Shown: one piece after another, positions 15,801 to 25,609 of the stretch
How the letters are laid out: each line of letters begins with the position of its first letter
How positions within the stretch are numbered: position 1 is the stretch's first letter
NCBI GenBank assembly: GCA_046346845.1
Contig: JAXMHH010000001.1
Location: 434,001 to 498,000, forward strand
Direction: 5' to 3'
From: DSSB01 sp046346845
Lineage (GTDB): Bacteria > UBA10199 > DSSB01
Length of the DNA: 64,000 nt
Position numbers and translations under genes: made by a program
Notes under the pieces: generated by a model
What the model was told of the DNA's origin: nothing
What the model saw: the letters and a program-made list of their open reading frames with translations, nothing else
Database searches by the model: none

Positions 15801-18800
15801 GTACGGCAATGCGGTATTTCTTGATCAGGCGGGACAGCTGGGGCCTCGCGATCTTCAACTGCATGGCGGCATGGGTGATATTGCCGCGGGATTTCTCCAG
15901 GGCGGCCTGGATCACCTTTTTTTCAAAGGCCTGGAGCGCCTCGCGAAAAGATCCGAAGTCTTCCCATGCCACCGCCGCTTCGGCGCCACCACCGCCCGCC
16001 TCGCGGCCGAAGAGTTCTCGCTTGTAGCGAAAGGCCTCGGGAACCAGGCTCTCTCCCGGGGCGAAGACGCAGGCGTTGGTCAGGGTATTTTCCAGCTCCC
16101 GGACGTTGCCGGGCCAGGAATAGCGCGACAAGAGCTCCAAGGATTTCGGCGGCAGCTTTTTCTTCTTCCCGCCGTGGCGACGCGCGAATTCCGCCAAAAA
16201 GTGGTCCGCGAGCAAGGGCAGGTCTTCCATCCGCTCGCGCAGGGGCGGGACTTGGATCTCGACGACATTGAGCCGGAACCAGAGATCCTCGCGGAATTTT
16301 CCTTTCTGGATCAGCTGGCGAAGGTTTTGATGCGTGGCCGCGAGCACCCGGCAGTCGACCGGCTTTTCCTCCTTGGCGCCGACCGGGCGGAATCGGCCCT
16401 CCTGCAGGACCCGCAAGAGCTTGCCCTGCAGGGCCAGCGGCATGTCGCCGATCTCGTCCAAGAACAAGGTCCCGCGGTGGGCCTGCTCGACCAGGCCGAC
16501 GCGGTCGGCGACGGCGCCGGTGAAGGCGCCGCGGACATGGCCGAACAGCTCCGACTCGAAGAGCCCCTCGGGCACGGCTTGGCAATTGAGCGAGACGAAG
16601 GACCGCGCCGCGCGGGCGCCGTTGAAATGAATGGCCCGGGCGATGCGCTCCTTGCCCACCCCGCTCTCGCCCAATATCAAGACAGGCACCTCGACGTCGG
16701 TGACGCGGTCGAGGACCTGGAAGATCTCCAGCATCTTGGGATGGCGCCCGACGATATTGCGGTAGTCGTACTTGATCTTTAACTCGCCTTCCGCGGCCTC
16801 TAGCTTTTTCTGGACCTGCCGCAGGTCGCGCTCCACCTCGAAGAAGCGGCGGGCGTTGGCCAAGAGCTGTCCCATCCATTCTGCGAAGGGCTGCAAGGCC
16901 GCGGCGAGGGCCGGCTGGAAGACCCCGCCCCGCTCGCGGTTGTCCAAATAGATGGCGCCCAGGATCTCGCCTTCCCGTTTCAGGGGCAGGCAGAGGATGG
17001 AACGCAGTTTCAGCTGATGGATCGAGGCGGTGACCGAAAAACGCTCGTCCTCGAGGGCGTCCACGGTGACGAGGGGTTTGCCGGTCTCCAGCACCTCGGC
17101 CGCGATCGACCAGCTGATCCGCTCGTCGGACTTGCGGAATTTGGCCTGGTCGAGGTTTCGCGACACCGCGATCCGCGGGCCCGCCTCCTCGCGCAACAGG
17201 ATGAAGCCGCGCTCGGCCTTGGTGAGGGCGATCATGCGGTCGAGGATCTTCTCGACCAGGGCGGAGAGATCCAACTCCCCGACCAGCTCTCTTTGCAAGT
17301 CCCGCAGCTCGCTTTCGAAGGCCCGGTCTCGGGATACGGCGGACTCCGCGCCCGCGCGGGAAGGCAGATTCAAGGTCTCCATGGGATTGAGCATCCTTTC
17401 GATCTCCCCGGCAGGGGAATTTTGCAGGTATCGAGCGCGCCATTCCTCGGGAAGGGCCGCGGAAAGCCGCTGCAGGCCTTGCTTGGCGAGCTCGAGATGG
17501 CCCCGCGCCTCGCGCCCCCGGCCCCGTTCGCTCAGGTAGGCGCCCCAGGCGAAGTGGACCAGGACGCGGGCCTCGTCGTCCTCGCCTTCCCCGAGCAGGC
17601 CCTCGGCGGCGCGGAAATCCTCGAGCACCTCGGCCTCCGGTTCTCCGCCCAACCAGCGCCGGCGCGCGCGAAGGAAGTGAAAATGCCCCCGCCACCGCGG
17701 CTCGGCGTCCGGGAGCTCCCGCGCCGCCTCGGCCAGAACAAGGTCGGCCGCCGCCGCATCCCCGGCCTCGACGCGGCATTCGCCCTCGTGGAGCAGCGCC
17801 CAACGCGCGTCCGCCGGGCGTTGCAGCGCGACCAGCTCGCGGCGGCACTCTTGGAACAGCCCCGCCGCCTCCTGGTGCCGGCGCGTTTTCCGCAACAGCT
17901 CCCCCTCGATCTGTCGGCTGTAGACGAGCAGGTAACGCATCGCGCGGCGGCGGAAGGTCCGCTGCGCCTCGGCCAGATCGGCCTGGGCGGCGGCGAGGTC
18001 GCCGAGGCTGAGCAGCAGGTTGGCGCGGTTGAGGCGGGTGCGTGCGGCCTCGCTCTTCTGGCCGAGGATCTCCAACAGGCGCAGGCTCTCGCCGTAGGCG
18101 GATAAGGCAGGCATGGCGCGCCCCCGCCGATGCAGGAGGTAGGCGTAGCTCATCTGGAACATGCCCTCGTGGATGCGGTCACCGGCCTCCCGGCTAAGCG
18201 CGAGGGAACGCTGAATGGAGTCTTCGGCTTCCGTGGCTCTGCCTTGTTCCAAGAGGATATTTCCCAGGTTGTTGTAGGCAACGGCCAGGGGCGCGATCTC
18301 GCCGATGGCGCGCGCCCAGGATTCCGCCGCCTCGAATGCCGCGCCCGCCGCGGCGACCTCGCCCCGGTAGTATTGCAGGATGCCGCGGGCGTTCAGCAGC
18401 GAGAGCCGCTGGCCCGGCGTCAATTCGATTTTCGAATCCTGCAAGGCGGCGAATTCGCGCTCGGCCTCGGCGAAATTCCCCATCCGGGTCAGGACCTTCC
18501 CCCGCAGGATCGCGGCCGCGGGCCCGCGCGTCTCGCCCAGCGCCGCCAGCGCCTTCGCCGGGTGCCCCTGGCGATGGTATAATTCAGCGAGGAGAATCTT
18601 CTCCTCCTCGCTGAGGGCGACCTTCGCCTCGTAGAATCGAATCGCCTCGCCGTAGAGTTCGAAGCCTCCCGCCTCGGGCGGTTCCTCCTCCAACGTGCTG
18701 ACCGCCTCCAGGCCGAACAGCCCCGCGAACCGGGAGAGGGCCGCCGCGACGCTGCGCGGGCGGTCGGCGGGGGATTTCGCCAGGAGGCTGAGGATGAAAT

Positions 18801-19503
18801 CGCCGAATTCCGCGGGCAGCGCGCCCGGCTTCATCGGCTGGAGCGGGGTCTCGAAGAGGTGCCACCGGATCACCTCCGCGGCGGAGTGGAGCGGAAAGGG
18901 ATATTCGCCCCGCAGCCAGCGGTAGAGTGTCATCCCGAGGGCGTAGAGATCGCTGCCCGGACCGGGCGGATGCCCGAACAGCAGCTCGGGGGCGAGGTGG
19001 GCCAAGGTGCCGGCGGGCGCCGCCTCCGCCATCGTCGCGGGACGGGCGAAACCCAAGTCGACCAGCACCGCATGCCCGGCCTGGATCAGGAGGTTGGCCC
19101 CCTTCACATCGCCGTGCACCAAACCCTGCCGGTGGATCGCCTCCAGGCCGCGCGACATTTCCAAGGCAAGCTCCCGCAGCTGCGGCCATTCGGTCGGCGG
19201 AGCCGCAGTCTCCAGCGATTCCCCCTCGACCCAATCCGTGACCAGATAGGGTCGGCCTTGACTGGTCCCGGTCTCCACCAGGCCCACCACGTTGGGATGC
19301 CGGAGTCCGGCCAGGGCGTCGGCCTCGGCCTGGGCCGCCGGGGCCTGGCCCGCCGCGAACAGCTTGAGCGCATAGAAATGCCCAGATTTTTCAGCATGAT
19401 AGACCTGGGCCTGGGTACCCTGCCCCACCGGCTGTATTAACTTGTATCCGTTGATCTCCGCCAAGCTGTCACGAATTATTACAGAGCGGAACGCGGGGGC
19501 CAA
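15796..19503 (-). CDS. Ser/Thr kinase-TPR-GAF-sigma54 activator fusion
   Basis: A 1,235-residue one-protein signalling device. Domains in order: a protein kinase domain (about 18-270) with ATP lysine in FYALKLFAAG, catalytic loop LVHGDVKGANLL, DLGFARP in place of DFG, and HLAPELL; a TPR region (about 290-670); a GAF domain (about 730-880, DLSALVEKILDRMIALTKAERGF at its start); a sigma54 AAA+ domain (about 910-1140) with Walker A GESGVGKE, GAFTGA loop and Walker B LFLDEIGD; and a Fis-type HTH at the C-terminus (ITHAAMQLKIARPQLSRLI). GAFTGA shows it should contact sigma54. No ATG fits; TTG at 19503 or 19464 is the likely start. It begins 3 bp after the GGDEF gene, so both are co-transcribed. 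Probable targets are the two lipoprotein genes just downstream. Confidence 0.92.
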   Translation of the reverse strand: MAPAFRSVIIRDSLAEINGYKLIQPVGQGTQAQVYHAEKSGHFYALKLFAAGQAPAAQAEADALAGLRHPNVVGLVETGTSQGRPYLVTDWVEGESLETAAPPTEWPQLRELALEMSRGLEAIHRQGLVHGDVKGANLLIQAGHAVLVDLGFARPATMAEAAPAGTLAHLAPELLFGHPPGPGSDLYALGMTLYRWLRGEYPFPLHSAAEVIRWHLFETPLQPMKPGALPAEFGDFILSLLAKSPADRPRSVAAALSRFAGLFGLEAVSTLEEEPPEAGGFELYGEAIRFYEAKVALSEEEKILLAELYHRQGHPAKALAALGETRGPAAAILRGKVLTRMGNFAEAEREFAALQDSKIELTPGQRLSLLNARGILQYYRGEVAAAGAAFEAAESWARAIGEIAPLAVAYNNLGNILLEQGRATEAEDSIQRSLALSREAGDRIHEGMFQMSYAYLLHRRGRAMPALSAYGESLRLLEILGQKSEAARTRLNRANLLLSLGDLAAAQADLAEAQRTFRRRAMRYLLVYSRQIEGELLRKTRRHQEAAGLFQECRRELVALQRPADARWALLHEGECRVEAGDAAAADLVLAEAARELPDAEPRWRGHFHFLRARRRWLGGEPEAEVLEDFRAAEGLLGEGEDDEARVLVHFAWGAYLSERGRGREARGHLELAKQGLQRLSAALPEEWRARYLQNSPAGEIERMLNPMETLNLPSRAGAESAVSRDRAFESELRDLQRELVGELDLSALVEKILDRMIALTKAERGFILLREEAGPRIAVSRNLDQAKFRKSDERISWSIAAEVLETGKPLVTVDALEDERFSVTASIHQLKLRSILCLPLKREGEILGAIYLDNRERGGVFQPALAAALQPFAEWMGQLLANARRFFEVERDLRQVQKKLEAAEGELKIKYDYRNIVGRHPKMLEIFQVLDRVTDVEVPVLILGESGVGKERIARAIHFNGARAARSFVSLNCQAVPEGLFESELFGHVRGAFTGAVADRVGLVEQAHRGTLFLDEIGDMPLALQGKLLRVLQEGRFRPVGAKEEKPVDCRVLAATHQNLRQLIQKGKFREDLWFRLNVVEIQVPPLRERMEDLPLLADHFLAEFARRHGGKKKKLPPKSLELLSRYSWPGNVRELENTLTNACVFAPGESLVPEAFRYKRELFGREAGGGGAEAAVAWEDFGSFREALQAFEKKVIQAALEKSRGNITHAAMQLKIARPQLSRLIKKYRIAVP
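19467..19483. promoter_or_regulatory. Candidate activator site at the start of the activator gene, copy 3
   Basis: On the minus strand this reads TGTAATAATTCGTGACA, like the sites at 14691 and 15784. It sits immediately before the alternative TTG start at 19464, so it could serve autoregulation. Confidence 0.3.
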
Positions 19504-19506
19504 GCG

Positions 19507-22263
19507 CTATTCGGAAGAGAGCCAGACGCGGTCCCGCCCCGCCTCTTTTGCCTCGTAGAGGGCGCGGTCGGCCCGGTCGATCGCGTCGGCCAAGGCACCC
19601 TCCACGCGAGGCCGTGAGCCGCCCTCCGGCGGAGGCAAGATGCGGAGCTCGGCCGCCCCGACGCTGACGGAAACTTGGATCGGCGGAAAGTCGTCGAGCG
19701 GGATCAGCATCTTCGCGACCTCCTGGCGGATGCGCTCGGCCGCCTCCAAAGCGCCTTCCTTCCCGGAGGCGCTGAGGAAGGCGAAAAATTCCTCTCCGCC
19801 CAGGCGGGCGGTGATGTCCTTGCGCCAGCGCACGGTCTGAGCCAAGGTCTGGGCCACGTCGCGCAGGACCCGATCTCCGTTGGGATGGCCGAAGCTGTCG
19901 TTGACCCGCTTGAAGAAATCGATGTCGATCATCAGCACCCAATCGCTCGCCCGCTCCCCCACGCGTTGGCGGCGCTGCTCGTTCAAGCGGCGTTCCAGGC
20001 GCGGCGTGATCCGCGCCAGGCCCTGGCGATTGCGCAGGCCGGTGAGCAGGTCGCGCTCGGCCCGGTGGCGGGTCTCGCGGACGATCCCTTCGAAATAATC
20101 CGCCAGCTCCAGGGCCTCCCGAAACAACTCGTCGGTGGGCACGACGGAATCTTGCAATTGCTGCAACTGCCGCAATCGCTCGCCCTGCCTCTGCAATTGC
20201 GCCTCTCCAGTGAGCCGCAGCGAGACCGCAGGCGGGCTGGGGGGCGGATCGGACAGGCCCGGCAAGGCCAATTGGGAGCGCGGCGCGGTGTCGGCGGGGG
20301 CGGGGTGCTGGGGCGGCGGGCTGGAGACTACGGGGCTCTGCGCCCGCAATTCCCGCAGCAGTTCGGGGTCGAGCTCGTACACCCGGGCGAATTTTTCCAT
20401 CTGCCGAGGGTTGGGGCGACGCTGGTTGCGCTCGATCCGCTGCAATTGGTAGGCGCGGATCCCCAGGTGCCTGGCCGCCTCGTGCAGCATCCAATTGCGC
20501 GACAGGTTTTTGCGCGCGAAGAACAGGTATTCCCCCAGGCTCTGCCGTCCCAGTCTCCCGTATTCGGCGAGGTTGTGCTCGTCGTCCATATTGCTGACAT
20601 AGATGGGCTCGCCGCGGAAGCTCGCGAAGCGGGTCAAATCGATTTGGGGGGAAAAAATCCGATTCAAGACGCGCACCACGTCCTCGGGCTTCATCCCCAA
20701 TTCCGCCGCCATCGCCTCGACGGCGCGCAGGTTGGGACGGCGCGGACCGAGGCTTTGCGTGGTGGCCTCGGGGGCCAGGAGGTCCGCCTCCTGCTCATGC
20801 TCGCGGATCCGCTCCGAGACGAAGCGCTGGACCTCCGGGGAGAGGAATTGCGTGCGGTAAATTCTCCCGTCCTTGAGCAAGGAGCGGATGCGCTGGCTCA
20901 CCGGCTGCCCGCTCTCCAACAGGACCAGGACGTTCAAGAGCTCGGCGCGCAGCGGACCGTGGACGCGGGCGTAGATCATCTGCAAGACCTCGCCCAGGGC
21001 CTTGGGATCGTAGAGCTGCATGGCGCGGCGCAAGACCGGCGAGAGGGCCACCGAGCGCGATCCCCGCGGCGCCGTCCGGCCCCGCGCGCCACCGCCCTCG
21101 CCGCCCGGGCCTTCGCCCATGGCCATGTGCAGGCTCCAACCGCGGTCCGGCGCCTCCGGTCTAAACCCCCCAACGCCCGGCGCCGCGGCCCCGGCCAAGG
21201 CCATCCTCCCCGGTGGCCATCGGGGGATTTCCCCGAAAGCGGGCGCGGGCTCCCGCCGGGCCAAGGCCTCCGCGCGGCCTTCCCAGGCCGCGACACCCGG
21301 CCCAAAGGCGTGATGGGCCAGGCGGCCCGCGATGTTGAACTGCAGCAAGAGTGCCAGGGAATCGACGAGCGTGAAGGCCGCGGGCGAGGCCGGACGCAAG
21401 CCCGCCCGCTCCTCCAAACCGTGGCCGAGCAGGATGCCCGCGAACATTCCGGTCTGGGCGAAGAGGTGACGGGACAAGGCCTGCCAGGCCGCCCCTCCAC
21501 CGGCCTCGCCCAGCACCCGCCGGTACAAGGATGCCGCCCCCCAGCCGGAAAATTTCATCGCCCCCAAGACCAGGTAGCTCGAGGCCAAATCCCGGCCCAG
21601 CGCAGGGAGGCTCCATTCCACCGACCGTCCCAAGGCGGCGGCGCCCAGCCGGGCGCTCAGGGTGAAGGTCGGGGCCTCGACGGCGAAGCCGGCTGCGGCG
21701 GCCAGGCCATGCGCCGCCCAACCCCGTGTCCAAACCCCGGCCGGCGCGGCGGCCAGGCGACTCAGGACGCCGAGCCGGACCAAACGGTAGGCCGAGCTGG
21801 CGGCGCCCAAGGCCAATAAAGAAGTAGGCTCCGCGGCCTCCATCGCCAAGCGGCGAAACAGAAACTCCGCCCGCGCCCCGGCCGGCGCGGCGACCCCGTC
21901 GATCGAACGGCCGAGCAGTACGCTGAGCCGCTCGCGCGCGCGGCGCTGAATCGGCGGCGCCTCCGTCGCCTCCAAGAGGGTGGAATACAGCCCCAGGGCC
22001 GCCTCTTCCCGTCCCGCGCGTTCCGCGCGGAAGGCGATATTCAGGACCGCCTCGCTGAATAAGTCGGGATCCGCCTCGGCCGCCAAGGAGCGGAGCTCGG
22101 CGCGCTCCGAGGGCTGGAGCCCGGGCAGGACGGCCAACCGGGCGGCCTGGGATTGGGAAGAAATAATGGGGTGATTTTGTGGGGTTTGCCCCGAGAGCTC
22201 GGACGACCGGGACCCTGCGGCAGCAGAAAAATATGACGCATCGCTCCCTACCCGGAACGGCAT
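19507..22263 (-). CDS. N-module protein A: shared module, XRE-like HTH and GGDEF domain
   Basis: A 918-residue predicted diguanylate cyclase. Residues about 45-330 form an N-terminal module shared with the proteins at 23559 and 47148 (ADPDLFSEAVLNIAFRAE, then FTLSARLGAAALGRSVEWSL, SSYLVLGAMKF, LVDSLALLLQFNIAGRL). The middle has an XRE-like helix-turn-helix (about 565-640, AARHLGIRAYQLQRIERNQR). The C-terminal GGDEF domain (about 720-900) has DLLTGLRNRQG, DIDFFKRVNDSFGH and an active-site GGEEF near residue 821. The usual inhibitory RxxD site is absent (WRKD at that place). The ATG at 22263 has AGGAGAGGGG upstream and is preferred over TTG at 22302. The sigma54 activator gene follows after 3 bp, so c-di-GMP and sigma54 control may be linked. 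Confidence 0.88.
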   Translation of the reverse strand: MPFRVGSDASYFSAAAGSRSSELSGQTPQNHPIISSQSQAARLAVLPGLQPSERAELRSLAAEADPDLFSEAVLNIAFRAERAGREEAALGLYSTLLEATEAPPIQRRARERLSVLLGRSIDGVAAPAGARAEFLFRRLAMEAAEPTSLLALGAASSAYRLVRLGVLSRLAAAPAGVWTRGWAAHGLAAAAGFAVEAPTFTLSARLGAAALGRSVEWSLPALGRDLASSYLVLGAMKFSGWGAASLYRRVLGEAGGGAAWQALSRHLFAQTGMFAGILLGHGLEERAGLRPASPAAFTLVDSLALLLQFNIAGRLAHHAFGPGVAAWEGRAEALARREPAPAFGEIPRWPPGRMALAGAAAPGVGGFRPEAPDRGWSLHMAMGEGPGGEGGGARGRTAPRGSRSVALSPVLRRAMQLYDPKALGEVLQMIYARVHGPLRAELLNVLVLLESGQPVSQRIRSLLKDGRIYRTQFLSPEVQRFVSERIREHEQEADLLAPEATTQSLGPRRPNLRAVEAMAAELGMKPEDVVRVLNRIFSPQIDLTRFASFRGEPIYVSNMDDEHNLAEYGRLGRQSLGEYLFFARKNLSRNWMLHEAARHLGIRAYQLQRIERNQRRPNPRQMEKFARVYELDPELLRELRAQSPVVSSPPPQHPAPADTAPRSQLALPGLSDPPPSPPAVSLRLTGEAQLQRQGERLRQLQQLQDSVVPTDELFREALELADYFEGIVRETRHRAERDLLTGLRNRQGLARITPRLERRLNEQRRQRVGERASDWVLMIDIDFFKRVNDSFGHPNGDRVLRDVAQTLAQTVRWRKDITARLGGEEFFAFLSASGKEGALEAAERIRQEVAKMLIPLDDFPPIQVSVSVGAAELRILPPPEGGSRPRVEGALADAIDRADRALYEAKEAGRDRVWLSSE

Positions 22264-22354
22264 ATGAGCCCCTCTCCTATCCTTCGCATGGACGTTGGAC
22301 AAGGGATGGCTCGCCCGGATCGCGGGAAAGTTGCTGAAAAATAACGGGATGCTC

Positions 22355-23453
22355 CTAGGCCTGGCTCAGCAGGTAGCTGCGGATGAAGGGCTCCAAATCG
22401 CCGTCCAAGACCCGCTCGGCATCCCCCACCTCGAAGTCGGTGCGGTGGTCTTTCACCATCTTATAGGGATGGAGGACGTAAGACCGGATCTGCGAGCCCC
22501 ATTCGATCTTCTTCTTGGTGGCCTCGACCGCGTCCTTGGCCGCCTGGCGCTTTTCCAATTCCTGCTCGTAGAGGCGGGAACGCAGGACCTTCATCGCCAA
22601 GGTCTTGTTCTGCAGTTGGCTGCGCTCGCTCTGGCACTGGACGACGGTGTTGGTGGGCAGGTGGGTGATGCGCACGGCCGTGTCGTTCTTCTGGACGTTT
22701 TGGCCGCCCTTGCCGCCGGCCCGGAAGGTGTCGATGCGCAGGTCGGCGGGATTGATGTCGATCTCGATGTCGTCGCTGACCTGCGGGTAGACGAAGACGG
22801 AGGCGAAGGAGGTATGTCGGCGCTTGTTGGCGTCGAAGGGCGAGATGCGCACCAGGCGGTGGACGCCGTTTTCCGCCTTGAGGAAACCGTAGGCGTAGGC
22901 GCCTTCGACGGTGATCGTGACGCTCTTGTAGCCGGCCCCCTCCCCCTCGGTGGAATCGATCATCTGGGTCGCCCAGCCCTGGCGCTCACAGTAGCGCAGG
23001 TACATGCGCGTCAGCATGGCCGCCCAGTCGCAGGACTCGGTGCCGCCCGCGCCGGAATTGATGGTGAGGATGGCGGAGAGCTTGTCTTCCTCTCCCGAGA
23101 GCATGACGCGAAACTCGGCCGCTTCGAGGGCGGACTCGGCCTCCTCGAATTTTTGCTCCGCTTCGCTCCAGGCCTCCGGATCCTCCGCCTCCTCGGCCAG
23201 CTCGAGCATCACCGCCGCCTCTTCGCAGAGCTCCGCGTTCTTTTGGAAAAAGGCGGCCATCGCCTTCGCCTCATCGAGCTCCTTGCTCAAGGCCTTGGCG
23301 CGCAGCGAATCTTCCCAAAACTCGGGCTTGGCCGACTCGGCCTCCAGTTCGTCGATGCGTTTTAGCTTTTGGTCGAGGTCAAAGCCGCCTCCGGACGGTG
23401 GCGAGTTTTTCTTGGAGGGCGGAAAGGCGGGATTTCAAGTCTTTTGCGGCCAT
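22355..23453 (-). CDS. prfB: Peptide chain release factor 2 with programmed +1 frameshift
   Basis: RF2 recognises UGA and UAA stop codons and triggers peptide release. The protein is split across two frames. Frame 0 starts at ATG 23453 (MAAKDLKSRLSALQEKLATV...) and reaches CTT TGA C (23384..23378). The main frame continues from GAC as DLDQKLKRIDELEAES and runs to 22355. GGAGGCGG just before CTT is the Shine-Dalgarno-like stimulator and TGA-C the slippery stop, as in Escherichia coli prfB. The joined product is about 365 residues, with the anticodon-like SPF motif in VRISPFDAN and the catalytic GGQ in RAGGKGGQNVQK. Without the shift only a 24-residue peptide would form. It diverges from the gene at 23559. 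Confidence 0.96.
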
Positions 23454-23558
23454 AGTGGAAATGCGCTAACACATAGCTCCACCGCAGGAAAGGATTTCCC
23501 ACGAAATCCTTCAGACCTCGCAACTTCCGCGGCGGCCAGGCGATTTAGGGCGAAACCC

Positions 23559-25439
23559 ATGGACTTTCTAAACCTGCTCCGGCCAAGTCCGGCCCATGCA
23601 GGGGGCACTGAATCAACTCCGCTCGCCGAGGCCCCGCCCTGGGCGCGGGACCGCGAGGCCTTGCGCCGGCGTTTTGGCCCGGAGACCGCCGAAGAACTAA
23701 ATTCAATCCTCTTGGAGACCGATCCCGCTCTGTTCCGCGAGGCCCTGCTGAACGTGGCCGGCCGCCTGGAACGCGACGGAAAGCTCGCCCAGGCGGCGGA
23801 ACTATACGCCGGCCTCAACGACCCCGTGGCGCGCGACCGCCTGAACACCCTGCTCGGGACCGGCGGGGCCCCCGCCGCGCGGATGGAACTCCAGCTGCGC
23901 AATCTGTGCGGGCAAATGTTGGACCCGGCCAGCCTCCTGGCCATGCTGGGCGGCGGCGCCGCATTTCGCCTGGTCCGGCTGGGCAGCTTGGGCTGGATCG
24001 CACGGGGCCTAGGCGGTCCCAGCCTGGCCCTGGGGCGGAGCGCCTTGGCGACCGGTCTGGCCCTCTCCGCCGAGGCGAGCAGCTTCACCCTGCTCCACCG
24101 GTTCTTGGAACCGGTATTTTCAGGGGCAAGCGCACCGGAGGACTCCCTCCCCCGAGCCCTCGCCTCCAGCCACCTCAATTTCGCCGGTCTGCACTTGGGC
24201 GCCGCAACCCTCGGTCGAGCCTCCCCCATCTTGGGCCTCCTCTCGGGCGTCGCCCTGGCCCAGGGTCTGGAATCGGCGAGCGGCCTGCGGCCCATGCAGG
24301 ACACCTCGCTCCGAGCCGTCGATATCCTGGCAGCCAGCGCGCAGTTCTACCTGACGGGCCGGCTCCTGGAAGGTCTGCCCCTCTTGCAGCGGGCCTGGGC
24401 CCAGCTGGAAGGCTGGGCCTACCGCGGTCCTTGGATCTCCGGGCTGCGCCGCCAGGCGAGGAGCTTCCCGGTCGATTTGTTGCCGCGGCACCGGCTGCGC
24501 TATCTCGAGACCCTGGAAGCGGCGAGCCAAGGGAGACTCGACCCGGTCGCCACCCGGGACCGCCTCACCCAGATCCTGCGCGATGACTATTTGGAAAAGC
24601 TGCGGCCGCTGGGAGTGGTCACGCGCGAGTCCTCCTGGCAGGAGTGGCTGCGAGAACGGGGCGCCGCCCCCGACGCCCCCGCCTGGATCCAGCGCGCCCT
24701 GGCCGATCCCCAGGCCGTGAACTGGCGCATGCAGCGCCTGGAATTCGAAGGCATCCAGGACCTATCCCCGGAATCCGCCGCGGCCGGCGAACGGGAGCTG
24801 AGTTCGCTCAACGCCTCGGGAGGATTGCATTACCTCCTCGAGAAATGCCTGAGCCTCCCTACCGGAACCCTGTTCGGAGGCAGCGTAGCCTCCGAGCACT
24901 TCCTCATGCTCCCCGTGGAGGCCATGTGGCGGCTGGGCGAATACCAATGGGGTCGCGACGGCGTTCTGCCCGAGGTGGTGGAATCCATCGTAAGCCAGGA
25001 ACGCCTCGCCGCGCTGGCTGTGACGGATCGCAGGCCCATTTTACTCTCCGCGCGCTACTGGTCCCTGCACGGCTTCGACTCCGTCCATCCCTCCGTGGCC
25101 TGGGAGCACGATATCTACCATCTGCTGGACATCAGCGAGCACGCCCCGGCCGAACGGCGCGAGATCGTGGATCTCTACGGCATGCTGCGCTGGGCCCACA
25201 CCACGACGCCGGAAGAGGCGGCTTCGCATCGCGAAATGTTGGGCACCTGGTTGGACGGGAAGTTCAGCCAAAACGGGGACCATTCCCGGCTGTTTTACCA
25301 GGTCTTCGGCCGCGGCTTTTCCGAACAGTACCGCCGCAGCGCCCTGCGCCTGTTGCGGGGCGGCCTGCCGCGCGTAGAACGCGGAGCGGAGCTCCTCCGC
25401 CAGGTGGAACGGGCGGCGGAACCTCGGCGGGGGGAATAA
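23559..25439 (+). CDS. N-module protein B: shared module with unknown C-terminal domain
   Basis: A 626-residue protein I cannot name. Residues about 30-300 are homologous to the N-terminal module of proteins A (19507) and C (47148): TDPALFREALLNVAGRLERDGK, then LDPASLLAMLGGGAAFRLVRLG, SSHLNFAGLHLGAATLG and ILAASAQFYLTGRLLEG. The C-terminal half (about 400-626) differs from both relatives. It has conserved-looking polar residues in VAWEHDIYHLLDISEHAPAERRE, which could form a metal site, but no known motif fits. The frame is open to 23004, but that part overlaps prfB; the ATG at 23559 begins the homologous protein and has AGGG upstream. It diverges from prfB with 105 bp between start codons. 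The module is Ala/Leu-rich with hydrophobic stretches, so membrane association is possible. Confidence 0.75.
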   Translation: MDFLNLLRPSPAHAGGTESTPLAEAPPWARDREALRRRFGPETAEELNSILLETDPALFREALLNVAGRLERDGKLAQAAELYAGLNDPVARDRLNTLLGTGGAPAARMELQLRNLCGQMLDPASLLAMLGGGAAFRLVRLGSLGWIARGLGGPSLALGRSALATGLALSAEASSFTLLHRFLEPVFSGASAPEDSLPRALASSHLNFAGLHLGAATLGRASPILGLLSGVALAQGLESASGLRPMQDTSLRAVDILAASAQFYLTGRLLEGLPLLQRAWAQLEGWAYRGPWISGLRRQARSFPVDLLPRHRLRYLETLEAASQGRLDPVATRDRLTQILRDDYLEKLRPLGVVTRESSWQEWLRERGAAPDAPAWIQRALADPQAVNWRMQRLEFEGIQDLSPESAAAGERELSSLNASGGLHYLLEKCLSLPTGTLFGGSVASEHFLMLPVEAMWRLGEYQWGRDGVLPEVVESIVSQERLAALAVTDRRPILLSARYWSLHGFDSVHPSVAWEHDIYHLLDISEHAPAERREIVDLYGMLRWAHTTTPEEAASHREMLGTWLDGKFSQNGDHSRLFYQVFGRGFSEQYRRSALRLLRGGLPRVERGAELLRQVERAAEPRRGE

Positions 25440-25609
25440 GGGGGCGGTTGGAATTTTCCGAAAATAGGAAGCAGTCCCTGCTGCGGTGCGTCTTCCCCGG
25501 GGGGTAGACGAAGGGGTTTATTTTTGCATCCCCGAAACTCATTGCCTTGCCATTTCGATAAAAGATAAGCTCAATTTCATCGGCGCTCCAAGAAACGAAG
25601 GGGTATTCC

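Noticed and set aside
22355..23290. prfB as a truncated pseudogene
   Set aside because: The missing N-terminus is present in the other frame with a textbook frameshift site.
23004..23558. Upstream extension of protein B over prfB
   Set aside because: It is antisense to conserved RF2 sequence; the module homology starts after the ATG at 23559.
25513..25528. Sigma54-like site before the Big_5 lipoprotein gene
   Set aside because: TTTGCA is good but the -24 block keeps only GG. It may be real; evidence is too thin.
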